A stretch of 64,000 nucleotides of DNA, from positions 1 through 64,000 of the forward strand of contig NZ_DATJCS010000036.1 of the NCBI RefSeq assembly GCF_035497915.1, written 5' to 3'. Every line of letters starts with the position of its first letter. Positions within the stretch are counted from its first letter, which is position 1. Under the pieces are notes generated by a model, which saw only the letters and a program-made list of their open reading frames with translations, had not been told where the DNA came from and did not search any database. Origin of the DNA: Serpens sp035497915. Its GTDB lineage: Bacteria; Pseudomonadota; Gammaproteobacteria; Pseudomonadales; Pseudomonadaceae. Shown here in pieces: positions 1-7,538 of this stretch. Made by a program: the position numbers and the translations under genes.

Positions 1-560
1 TGGATGGCAGCCTGACCTATGGCCAGAACGCCAACGAAGGCGAGCGTCTCATCGCCACCACCCTGGCCAAGGCCGACTACGACAGCTCGCTGCTCGGCGT
101 GAACCTGACCGCGGGCTACACCTACCCGCTGCAGGGCACCGTGGTGGTCGAGCCGCAGGTCACTGCACGCTACAGCAACGTGGAGATCGACGAGATCGAG
201 GAAACTGGCTCCTCCGCTGCGCTGAACACCGAGGCCCAGCGTTATGAAGTGGGTGAGCTGGGTGCCGGTGTGCAACTGGTGGGTCGCATCGATCTGGAGC
301 AGGGCAGCATCTCGCCGCGCATCAAGCTGATGGCCTACCACGACCTGATCGCCGACCAGGCTGCCTCCACCTCGGCCTTCGTGCTGGGTGGCACGCCGTT
401 CGTTACCTCTGGCGCCAAGCCCGAGCGCAACAGCTACGAAGCCGGCCTGGGTGCCGACTACCGTCTGGGCGCACTGACCCTGGGTGTGAGCTACGACTAC
501 TTCGGTAAGTCCGACTACAGCTCGGACACCTTCTCGGCCACGGTGCGTTACGACTTCTAA
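1..560 (+). CDS. Autotransporter beta-barrel domain protein, 5' end outside window
   Basis: The reading frame is open from the first base of the window, with codons starting at base 3, and stops with TAA at 558-560. Only the C-terminal ~185 residues are seen. They form alternating amphipathic strands and end in Tyr-Asp-Phe, the usual terminal signature of an outer-membrane beta-barrel. The sequence aligns through its whole length with the C-terminus of the next gene, sharing for example VGELG, HDLI/SDLI, VLG-TP and the final VRYDF. The two are therefore tandem paralogues. The barrel should insert in the outer membrane and export an upstream passenger that is not visible here. The passenger's function cannot be judged. 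Confidence 0.85.
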   Translation, partial: DGSLTYGQNANEGERLIATTLAKADYDSSLLGVNLTAGYTYPLQGTVVVEPQVTARYSNVEIDEIEETGSSAALNTEAQRYEVGELGAGVQLVGRIDLEQGSISPRIKLMAYHDLIADQAASTSAFVLGGTPFVTSGAKPERNSYEAGLGADYRLGALTLGVSYDYFGKSDYSSDTFSATVRYDF

Positions 561-573
561 CCGAAGTCGGCAA

Positions 574-606
574 GCCCCGTCCCGTGCAATGCGGGGCGGG
601 GCCTTA
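574..606 (+). terminator. Probable intrinsic terminator of the first autotransporter
   Basis: An 11-bp GC-rich stem (574-584 with 592-602, one G-U pair) and a 7-base loop follow the stop codon by 13 bases. The T tract after it is poor (CTTATCT), so the call rests mainly on the stem and its position. Confidence 0.6.
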
Positions 607-647
607 TCTGACATCGGCTTTGCGCCGAGCCCCATCTTCCGTCCAGT

Positions 648-688
648 GCGATGGCGCAGACTTCCTACTGGCGCCTTGGCGCCATCGC
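648..688. repeat. 10-bp inverted repeat in the gap between autotransporters
   Basis: GCGATGGCGC at 648-657 is repeated exactly in reverse complement at 679-688, with 21 bases between. It lies in the 298-bp gap between the two autotransporter genes (561-858). After about 690 the gap is clearly richer in A+T than its surroundings. No gene is supported in the gap. The AT-rich part presumably carries the promoter of the second autotransporter, but no convincing -35/-10 pair was found. Confidence 0.5.
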
Positions 689-858
689 CGGAATTCCGCC
701 GTTCAGTTGGGATGACGACTTAGTCATTAAAGGATTCCCCGCGCCTTTCTTTTTGATTAGCCTACCCACGCACATATATGGCCAATTGGCATTATTCGCC
801 CCCGCGATGGTAGTAGCGCCCAGGGAATCGTTTGTTCGTAATTAGGGATTTTCCATCA

Positions 859-3735
859 ATGAATACTCCAGCTGTATTTCGCAAAACACTACTTGCGCTC
901 GCCGTGACCGGGGCGACCATGCCCGTGCTTGCCCAGACTTTGGGTCAGGATGGCTTATTGCTACAGGATGCCGTTGCGCCGGTGGAAGTCACTGGCAGTT
1001 TCAACGGGGCGTTTGCCGTTGATTCAGATGCAGCCCGATATGCCGTGATCGAAGGGGGCGAGTCTTCGTTTGGTGGCCACCTGACCTTCAAGACCGACAT
1101 TGATGCCCAGGGTGACGGCATTGCGGCCATTGAACTGTGGGACCCAACGATCAATGGCGATGTGCTTCTGGCCGGCACGACCAAGGTGACAGGCGGCGAC
1201 TTCACCGAGTTCAATGATGGTGAGCTGGATACTTGGGGTGTACACGGCGTGGTGATTACTGGCGAACTGGAGAACAACCAGTTCCTCGGTGAGATCCGCG
1301 GCAGCCTGCGTCACACCGGCACCCTCGAGGTGGAAGGCACCGGAAACGCTGAGGTAGTCGGCCTGTATCTGAGCGAGGTGGCTACCGAAAGCGTGAATAA
1401 CGAGGGGCGGATCACGGTCAAGGGTCACCAGGCCATCGGCCTGAAGGTGGAGTCCAGCCGGATTGAGGGCGAGGGTCTACGCAACGACGGCACGATTGAG
1501 GTGCAGGGCGCCGGGGCGCAAGGGATCGAAGTCTCCGATTTCCGTTCGAATCATTTGGGTTACTCGGAATACAGCGTTTACAACTCTATCCGCCAAGGCC
1601 TCACCAATCAGGGCACCATCAAGGCAGCCGGGGAAGATGTCGTTGGCATTCACCTGTGGGATGTCCACATGGCTGGGGTCATCAACCGGGGTGAAATTCG
1701 GGTTGAAGGTGACCGTTCCGTCGGCGTGGATTTCGACTATGTCTCCTCCGTGGCAGGGCTGAACAACAGCGGCACCATCGTTGCCAGCGGCGCCAATGCG
1801 TATGGCGTACTGGTGGACGGCGCCCGCTTCTACCGGGTCAATTACGGCAATGGCGCCAGCAGCGAAGCGTTTGGCCACGACGGTCGGCAGATTCGCAACA
1901 GCGGCCGGATCGAGGGCGAGGACACCGCCATCGCGGTCGGCGCATTCAGCTTCAGCACCAACGACTATGGCACTCCCTCGGATACGGAGGTGGTGATTGT
2001 CAACAGCGGCACCCTCAAGGGCGGCCGGGCGGCGATCGATGCTGCCTGGGACGACGACGGCAGCGTCCAGGGTGGCCCGGTGCGGCTGGAGTGGGACGGT
2101 GGCAGCATCGCTGGCGACTTGATCGGCCTGAGCATGATCGATATCGATGGCCAAGTACGCTACGGCGCGGTGAATAACGCCAACCGAAATTCAGCGCACA
2201 TCGAGATGGCTGCGAATGGCCGTGTGAAGTTGGCGCGGGACGCCAGCCTGGAACTGCTGGGTACGCATACCGCGCTCAAGGGCGATCTGGCGCTGGGGCA
2301 AGGCGCTGCGCTCAATCTGAATCTGTTCGATGATGCCGAGCGGAAAACCGATGCCAACCAGGCCATTCTGGGCGTGAACGGCACTGCTACCTTCGCTGAA
2401 GGTTCGCGGGTGACCTTCAAGGCCGACAACGCGGCCTTCACCGCTGACGACACCACCTATGTCCTGCTTGAGGCGACTGAACTGGTGGACAACGGCCTGG
2501 CCGTGGCCAGCAATTCGCTGCTGCTCAAGCTGGTAGGCGAGCCCGAGGTGGATCTGGACAACGACCAGATTCGCGTGACCGTGACCGGCAAGGGGGGCAG
2601 CGACGTTGCGCAACTGCTTGAAGGCAGTGGTGCTTCGGGTGCCGCCGCAGCGGCGGCCGGTGAATTCACCAACCTGCTCTTCAGTGGCGGTGCCATTGCC
2701 GAAGACGATGCGGTGCGTAACGCCTTCATTGCCGCTATGGATGAAAGCGCCGACTCAACGCAACGTCGCCGCCTGCTCACCCAGCTGGCTCCGGAGCTCA
2801 ATGGGGGGACTCAGCGCGCGGCGATCAGCGGCCAGAGTCTGGTCAATTCGGTCACTGCGGGGCGCACCAGTGCGCTGCGCGGCCTGTCCTCCGGCGACCA
2901 GCCGCAGCAGGTTGGTGTGTGGATCCAGCGTCTGGACAGTGATGCCACCCAGGACCCGAGCGCGGGTGTGAATGGCTACGACACTGCCAGCAGCGGTATC
3001 GCCTTCGGTGTGGACGGCACCCGCGACAATCTGACCATGGGTGTGGCCTACAGCCTGCTGGAAACGGATGTCACTGGCGTGGACAACAAGGCGACCGTGG
3101 ATTCCTATGGCTTTGCCATCTATGGCGGCTGGAGCAGCGGCGCCTGGTTTGCCGACGGTGCGTTCAACTACGCGCTGAGTGAGAACGAAGGTACGCGCAC
3201 CATCGCTACCACCACGGCCAAGAGCGAATACTCCGGCTTGCTGGTGGGCGGCCACCTGAGTGTCGGCTACAACCTTCAGCTGTTGCAGGGGCTGCCGGTG
3301 CTCAATGGACTGACAGTACAGCCGCAAGTCGCCGCGCGTTACAGCCGTGTGGATATCGATGCCTATGAGGAAGCGGGCACGTCGTCCGCACGGCGTGCCT
3401 ACGAAAAGCAAACCTTCCAGGTAGGGGAACTGGGCTTCGGTGCCCGCGTGGCCGCGACCATCGGCTTGCCCTATGGCAGCCTGCAGCCGAGCGCCAAGGT
3501 CATGTACTTCAGCGACCTGATCGGTGACACGGTAAGCACCACATCGGGCTATGTGCTGGGTAGCACGCCGATGGTGACCTACGAAGGTATCGAGCCGGAA
3601 ACCAGCACCCTGGAAATCAGCCTGGGTGTGGACTACCGGATGGGTAACTTCACGCTGGGCGGCAGTTACGACCGCGCCAGCAAGTCCGACTTCACTGCGG
3701 ATACCCTGCTCGCCAAGGTGCGTTACGACTTCTGA
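859..3735 (+). CDS. Autotransporter (type V) with beta-helix passenger
   Basis: A 958-residue protein. The Met at 859 is chosen over an in-frame Met at 832 because it starts a clear signal peptide (MNTPAVFRKTLLALAVTGATMP..LAQ) and has an AGGG motif upstream. Residues ~130-420 hold a degenerate repeat of the form L-N-x-G-T-I-x-V-x-G-x-x-A-x-G-I, the pattern of a right-handed beta-helix passenger. Residues ~690-958 form the autotransporter beta-barrel ending in Tyr-Asp-Phe. No protease, lipase or adhesin motif is visible, so the passenger's job is unknown; surface adhesion is only a guess. It is the second of two tandem paralogues. A strong terminator follows. Confidence 0.88.
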   Translation: MNTPAVFRKTLLALAVTGATMPVLAQTLGQDGLLLQDAVAPVEVTGSFNGAFAVDSDAARYAVIEGGESSFGGHLTFKTDIDAQGDGIAAIELWDPTINGDVLLAGTTKVTGGDFTEFNDGELDTWGVHGVVITGELENNQFLGEIRGSLRHTGTLEVEGTGNAEVVGLYLSEVATESVNNEGRITVKGHQAIGLKVESSRIEGEGLRNDGTIEVQGAGAQGIEVSDFRSNHLGYSEYSVYNSIRQGLTNQGTIKAAGEDVVGIHLWDVHMAGVINRGEIRVEGDRSVGVDFDYVSSVAGLNNSGTIVASGANAYGVLVDGARFYRVNYGNGASSEAFGHDGRQIRNSGRIEGEDTAIAVGAFSFSTNDYGTPSDTEVVIVNSGTLKGGRAAIDAAWDDDGSVQGGPVRLEWDGGSIAGDLIGLSMIDIDGQVRYGAVNNANRNSAHIEMAANGRVKLARDASLELLGTHTALKGDLALGQGAALNLNLFDDAERKTDANQAILGVNGTATFAEGSRVTFKADNAAFTADDTTYVLLEATELVDNGLAVASNSLLLKLVGEPEVDLDNDQIRVTVTGKGGSDVAQLLEGSGASGAAAAAAGEFTNLLFSGGAIAEDDAVRNAFIAAMDESADSTQRRRLLTQLAPELNGGTQRAAISGQSLVNSVTAGRTSALRGLSSGDQPQQVGVWIQRLDSDATQDPSAGVNGYDTASSGIAFGVDGTRDNLTMGVAYSLLETDVTGVDNKATVDSYGFAIYGGWSSGAWFADGAFNYALSENEGTRTIATTTAKSEYSGLLVGGHLSVGYNLQLLQGLPVLNGLTVQPQVAARYSRVDIDAYEEAGTSSARRAYEKQTFQVGELGFGARVAATIGLPYGSLQPSAKVMYFSDLIGDTVSTTSGYVLGSTPMVTYEGIEPETSTLEISLGVDYRMGNFTLGGSYDRASKSDFTADTLLAKVRYDF

Positions 3736-3777
3736 TGCGCCCTTACCTGCCCTGTGCTCCGGCGCAGGGCAGGCACG

Positions 3778-3817
3778 AAAAAGCCGCTGCCTCCTCTCGG
3801 ATGCAGCGGCTTTTTTT
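3778..3817. terminator. Bidirectional intrinsic terminator between autotransporter and trpA
   Basis: A-tract, 10-bp stem AGCCGCTGC(C) type with arms at about 3781-3790 and 3803-3812, then seven T (3811-3817). The A-run on the left pairs with the T-run on the right, so the same hairpin can end transcription of the rightward autotransporter and of the leftward trpBA operon. Confidence 0.85.
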
Positions 3818-3835
3818 CGGGGGCTGGAGAAGGCT

Positions 3836-4642
3836 TCAGCGCGCCCCGCGCACCCCCGCCGCCAGCTCACTGCACAACGCCAGCACGTCATGGATGGCCT
3901 GCTTCGGCGTGTCGGCCTTGGCGATGCGGTCGACCAGCGCCGAGCCGACCACCACGCCATCGGCGCGGCGGGCGACGTCGGCGGCGTGTTCGGCGGTGCG
4001 GATGCCGAAGCCGATGCACAGCGGTAGGTCGGTGTGGCGGCGCAGGCGGGCGACGGCTTCGTCGACCTGTTGCATGCTCGCCGAGCCGGCACCGGTCACC
4101 CCGGCCACCGACACGTAGTAGACGAAGCCGGAGCTGCCGTTGAGCACCACCGGCAGGCGTGCATCGTCGGTGGTCGGCGTGGTCAGGCGGATGAAGTCGA
4201 GGCCGGCGGCCTGGGCCGGGTCGCACAGGTCGGCGTTGTGCTCCGGCGGCAGGTCGACCACGATCAGACCGTCCACGCCGGCGGCCTTGGCATCCTCGAT
4301 GAAGCGCGGCACGCCGTAGTGGTGGATCGGGTTGAAATAGCCCATCAGCACGATCGGCGTGCTCTGGTTGTCTTCGCGGAACTCGCGGACCATCTGCAGG
4401 GTTTTCGCCAGGTTCTGGCCGTTGCCCAGCGCGCGGATGTTGGCCAGCTGGATCGCCGGGCCGTCGGCCATCGGATCGGTGAACGGCATGCCCAGCTCGA
4501 TCACGTCGGCGCCGGCTTCCGGCAGGCCCTTGAGGATGTGCAGGCCGGTGGCGTAGTCCGGGTCGCCGGCGGTCAGGAAGGTCACCAGCGCGGCGCGGTT
4601 CTGTTGCTTCAGTTCGGCGAAGCGGGTCTGCAGGCGGCTCAT
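3836..4642 (-). CDS. trpA: Tryptophan synthase alpha subunit
   Basis: 268 residues, the usual family length. TrpA cleaves indole-3-glycerol phosphate to indole and glyceraldehyde 3-phosphate, and indole passes by tunnel to TrpB. The catalytic pair Glu49 (in VIELGMPF) and Asp60 (PMADGP) fall at the same numbers as in the E. coli enzyme. The phosphate-binding region is intact in the C-terminal half, with the SVAGVTGA segment. The start ATG overlaps the trpB stop (ATGA), which implies translational coupling. It is the promoter-distal gene of the trpBA operon and ends at the bidirectional terminator shared with the autotransporter. Confidence 0.97.
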   Translation of the reverse strand: MSRLQTRFAELKQQNRAALVTFLTAGDPDYATGLHILKGLPEAGADVIELGMPFTDPMADGPAIQLANIRALGNGQNLAKTLQMVREFREDNQSTPIVLMGYFNPIHHYGVPRFIEDAKAAGVDGLIVVDLPPEHNADLCDPAQAAGLDFIRLTTPTTDDARLPVVLNGSSGFVYYVSVAGVTGAGSASMQQVDEAVARLRRHTDLPLCIGFGIRTAEHAADVARRADGVVVGSALVDRIAKADTPKQAIHDVLALCSELAAGVRGAR

Positions 4643-5850
4643 GCGCGGGTCTCCTCAAGCTTCAGGTGGTGCATTACGGTCTGCATGTCCTTGTCGCCGC
4701 GGCCGGACAGGTTGATCACCATGAGGTGGTCCTTGGGCAGCTTGGGCGCGCGCTTGAACATCTCCGCCAGGGCGTGGGACGACTCCAGCGCCGGGATGAT
4801 GCCTTCCAGGCGGCAGCACTGGTGGAAGGCGCTCAGCGCCTCGTCATCGGTGATCGGTACGTACTCGACGCGGCCGATATCGTGCAGCCAGGCGTGCTCG
4901 GGGCCGACGCCGGGGTAGTCGAGGCCGGCGGAAATCGAGTGGGCGTCGATGATCTGCCCGTCGTCGTCCTGCAGCAGGAAGGTGCGGTTGCCGTGCAGCA
5001 CGCCGGGGGTGCCGCCGTTCATGCTGCTGGCGTGCTTGCCGGTGTCGATGCCGTGGCCGGCGGCTTCCACGCCGACGATCTGCACGGAGGCGTCATCGAG
5101 GAACGGGTGGAACAGGCCGATGGCGTTGGAGCCGCCGCCGATGCAGGCGATCAGGCTGTCGGGCAGACGGCCCTCCTGCTCCTGCAGCTGGGCGCGGGTT
5201 TCCTTGCCGATCACCGCCTGGAAGTCGCGCACCATGGCCGGATACGGGTGCGGGCCGGCGGCGGTGCCGATCAGGTAGAAGGTGTCGTGCACGTTGGTCA
5301 CCCAGTCGCGCAGCGCCTCGTTCATGGCGTCCTTGAGGGTGCCGGTGCCGGCGGTGACCGGAATCACCTCGGCGCCGAGCAGCTTCATGCGGAACACGTT
5401 GGCCTGCTGGCGATCGATGTCGGTGGTGCCCATGTACACCACGCACTTCAGGCCGAAGCGCGCGGCCACGGTGGCGGTGGCCACGCCGTGCATGCCGGCG
5501 CCGGTCTCGGCGATGATGCGCTGCTTGCCCATGCGCCTGGCCAGCAGGATCTGGCCGATGCAGTTGTTGATCTTGTGCGCGCCGGTGTGGTTCAGCTCCT
5601 CGCGCTTGAGGTAGATCTTCGCGCCGCCGCAGAACTCGGTGAGGCGTTCGGCGAAGTACAGCGGGCTGGGGCGGCCGATGTAATCACGCTGGAAGTAGGC
5701 CAGCTCCTTGAGGAACTCCGGATCCTGCTTGGCCTTCTCGTATTCGGCGGCCAGTTCGTGGATCAGCGGCATCAGGGTTTCGGCGACGTACTGGCCGCCG
5801 AAGCTGCCGAACAGGCCCTTGGCGTCGGGTCCGTTGCGTAATGAGGTCAT
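4639..5850 (-). CDS. trpB: Tryptophan synthase beta subunit
   Basis: 403 residues. The PLP enzyme condenses indole with serine to give tryptophan. The PLP lysine is Lys93 in HTGAHKINN. The glycine-rich phosphate loop GGGSNAIG and the GRGDKD segment near the end are present. The start ATG at 5850 has AGGAG seven bases upstream. It is first in the operon, overlaps trpA by four bases, and is divergent from trpI with 108 bp between. In pseudomonads this operon is switched on by TrpI with indoleglycerol phosphate rather than by a Trp repressor; the local arrangement fits that. Confidence 0.97.
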   Translation of the reverse strand: MTSLRNGPDAKGLFGSFGGQYVAETLMPLIHELAAEYEKAKQDPEFLKELAYFQRDYIGRPSPLYFAERLTEFCGGAKIYLKREELNHTGAHKINNCIGQILLARRMGKQRIIAETGAGMHGVATATVAARFGLKCVVYMGTTDIDRQQANVFRMKLLGAEVIPVTAGTGTLKDAMNEALRDWVTNVHDTFYLIGTAAGPHPYPAMVRDFQAVIGKETRAQLQEQEGRLPDSLIACIGGGSNAIGLFHPFLDDASVQIVGVEAAGHGIDTGKHASSMNGGTPGVLHGNRTFLLQDDDGQIIDAHSISAGLDYPGVGPEHAWLHDIGRVEYVPITDDEALSAFHQCCRLEGIIPALESSHALAEMFKRAPKLPKDHLMVINLSGRGDKDMQTVMHHLKLEETRA

Positions 5851-5958
5851 GGGTAGGCTCCTGGATCGAGGGGCGTTGCGGCGATGGCCAGACCTTAACC
5901 AATCCCCGGCGCTTAAAAAAGCGATAAGATCGCCGCAACCCGTCAGGAAAACTCACCT
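5851..5958. promoter_or_regulatory. trpBA / trpI divergent promoter region with candidate TrpI operator
   Basis: This 108-bp gap must hold both start signals. It contains a perfect dyad GCGAT-AAG-ATCGC at 5921-5933 next to a short A-tract (5915-5920). The dyad lies upstream of trpBA and over the expected trpI promoter. In pseudomonads TrpI is known to bind two sites between these genes, repressing itself and activating trpBA. Assigning this dyad to TrpI is inference. AGGAAA at 5945-5950 is the trpI ribosome binding site. Confidence 0.6.
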
Positions 5959-6843
5959 ATGGTCGCCTCGCTACCACCGCTCAATGCCCTGCGCGCCTTC
6001 GAGGCCGTGGCACGTCTTGGCAGCCTGAAACGCGCGGCCGACGAGCTGCATGTGACCCACGGTGCCATCAGTCGGCAGCTCGCGAATCTGGAGCAGACGC
6101 TCGGGGTGGCGCTGCTGGAAAAGGAAGGTCGTGGCGTAAAACTCACCGATGCCGGCGTCCGTCTCGGCGCGGTGGCCAGCGAGGCCTTCGAGCGTGTGGC
6201 CGCGCTGTGCGCCGAACTGCAGCATCAGGCCGCCGAGGCGCCCTTCGTGCTCGGTTGCCCGGGCAGTCTGCTGGCGCGCTGGCTCATTCCGCGCCTGGAC
6301 CGTCTGCAGCGCGAATTGCCGGAGCTGCGCCTGCAGCTCTCGGCCAGTGAGGGCGAGCTGGACCCGCGCCGCGCCGACCTGGACGCCACCCTGTGGTTCG
6401 CCGAGCCGCCCTGGCCGGCCGATGTCGCCGTGTTCGAGCTGGCCGCCGAGCGTATCGGCCCGGTGCTCAGCCCGCACCATCCCCGGGCGGCGCAACTGAG
6501 CACGGCGGCGCCGGTCGCGCTGCTGGGCGAGGCGCTGCTGCACACCGTATCGCGGCCCCAGGCGTGGCCGACCTGGTTGCGCAGCCAGGGACTTGAGCCC
6601 GGGCAGCTGCGCCTTGGCCAGGGGTTCGAGCATCTCTACTACCTGCTGGAAGCCGCCTTGGCCGGCCTGGGCGTGGCCATCGCCCCGCAGCAACTGGTGG
6701 CCGACGACCTGGCCTCTGGCCGCCTGCTGGCGCCCTGGGGCTTTGCGGAAACCCCGGCGCGGCTGGCCCTGTGGGTGCCGCGCCGGCGCCTGGATCGGCG
6801 CGCCGAGCGGCTGGCCGACTGGTTGCGCGCCGCGCTGGCCTGA
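5959..6843 (+). CDS. trpI: LysR-family activator of trpBA
   Basis: 294 residues, LysR-type. The winged helix-turn-helix is in residues ~5-65 (NALRAFEAVARLGSLKRAADEL, HGAISRQLANLE). The effector-binding domain follows from ~90. Position, divergent from trpBA across 108 bp, identifies it as TrpI, the indoleglycerol-phosphate-responsive activator of trpBA in pseudomonads. The start ATG has AGGAAA eight bases upstream. The effector and regulation are known for the family; here they are inferred from synteny. Confidence 0.92.
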   Translation: MVASLPPLNALRAFEAVARLGSLKRAADELHVTHGAISRQLANLEQTLGVALLEKEGRGVKLTDAGVRLGAVASEAFERVAALCAELQHQAAEAPFVLGCPGSLLARWLIPRLDRLQRELPELRLQLSASEGELDPRRADLDATLWFAEPPWPADVAVFELAAERIGPVLSPHHPRAAQLSTAAPVALLGEALLHTVSRPQAWPTWLRSQGLEPGQLRLGQGFEHLYYLLEAALAGLGVAIAPQQLVADDLASGRLLAPWGFAETPARLALWVPRRRLDRRAERLADWLRAALA

Positions 6844-6968
6844 CGCGCGCGACTGGCGTAACGGCGGGGCTTTTCTATGCTGTTGCGAGCCTGCCCGGGC
6901 GCACTCATCCAGCGGTCCGCTGTCCATGTCCGTACGGGCCTGAGGCCCTTCATCAGGAGAGCGGCGAC

Positions 6969-7184
6969 ATGTCGGATCATCACACCTACAAGCTGGTCGA
7001 GCTGGTCGGCACCTCCCCCACCAGCATCGAAGACGCCATCCAGAGCGCACTGACCGAGGCGGGCAAAAGCCTGCGCCTGCTGGAGTGGTTCGAAGTGGTC
7101 AGCACGCGCGGGCACATCGTCAACGGCGCGGTGGGGCATTTCCAGGTGACCCTCAAGGTCGGCTTCCGCATCGCCAACAGCTGA
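6969..7184 (+). CDS. Dodecin-family flavin-binding protein
   Basis: 71 residues, the normal size of dodecin. The sequence has the dodecin pattern: YKLVELVGTSPTSIEDAIQ at the start, a central LRLLEWFEV stretch carrying the aromatic (Trp) expected to stack on flavin, and a final strand GHFQVTLKVGFRI. Dodecins assemble as hollow dodecamers that store or buffer riboflavin/FMN and, in some bacteria, coenzyme A. The ATG at 6969 is chosen over upstream in-frame starts because AGGAGA sits at 6955-6960 and it matches family length. It precedes a small exported DUF1161 protein and may be co-transcribed with it. Confidence 0.9.
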   Translation: MSDHHTYKLVELVGTSPTSIEDAIQSALTEAGKSLRLLEWFEVVSTRGHIVNGAVGHFQVTLKVGFRIANS

Positions 7185-7193
7185 GGGGGCGCC

Positions 7194-7532
7194 ATGAAAC
7201 TGCTGCCGATCCTCGTTCTGCTGCTGCTCGGCACCGAGCTCCAGGCCGCCTCCAAGCCCTGCGAGGAGCTCAAGGCGGAAATCGCCGCCAAGCTGGAAGC
7301 GCGCGGTGTGCATGAGTATCAGCTGGAAATCACCAACCCCGGGGGAGCCGTGGGCTGGACGGTGGTTGGCACCTGCGAGGGTGGCACCAAGGAAATCCTC
7401 TATCGGCGCGGCCGCGCCGAGCTGCCCGAGACCCTGCCGGGCGACGAACACCCCGAGACGGCGCCGTTGCTCGACGACGCGCCTGAGGGCGGGCCGTCGT
7501 CGCCGCCCGAGCCGATCCGGCCGTTGCCCTGA
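7194..7532 (+). CDS. Exported DUF1161-family protein
   Basis: 112 residues. Residues 1-19 are a signal peptide (MKLLPILVLLLLGTELQAAS). The mature part has the DUF1161 pattern: a Cys near the new N-terminus (KPCEELKAEIAAKLEARGV), then GWTVVGTCEGGTKEILYRR. The two Cys may form a disulphide in the periplasm. The last ~35 residues are acidic and Pro-rich and lie beyond the family core. A G-rich ribosome binding site precedes the start. The function of the family is not known to me. Confidence 0.82.
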   Translation: MKLLPILVLLLLGTELQAASKPCEELKAEIAAKLEARGVHEYQLEITNPGGAVGWTVVGTCEGGTKEILYRRGRAELPETLPGDEHPETAPLLDDAPEGGPSSPPEPIRPLP

Positions 7533-7538
7533 TCCGCC

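Noticed and set aside
832..858. Upstream ATG at 832 for the second autotransporter
   Set aside because: It would put nine residues in front of a clean signal peptide. The ATG at 859 has a better ribosome binding site.
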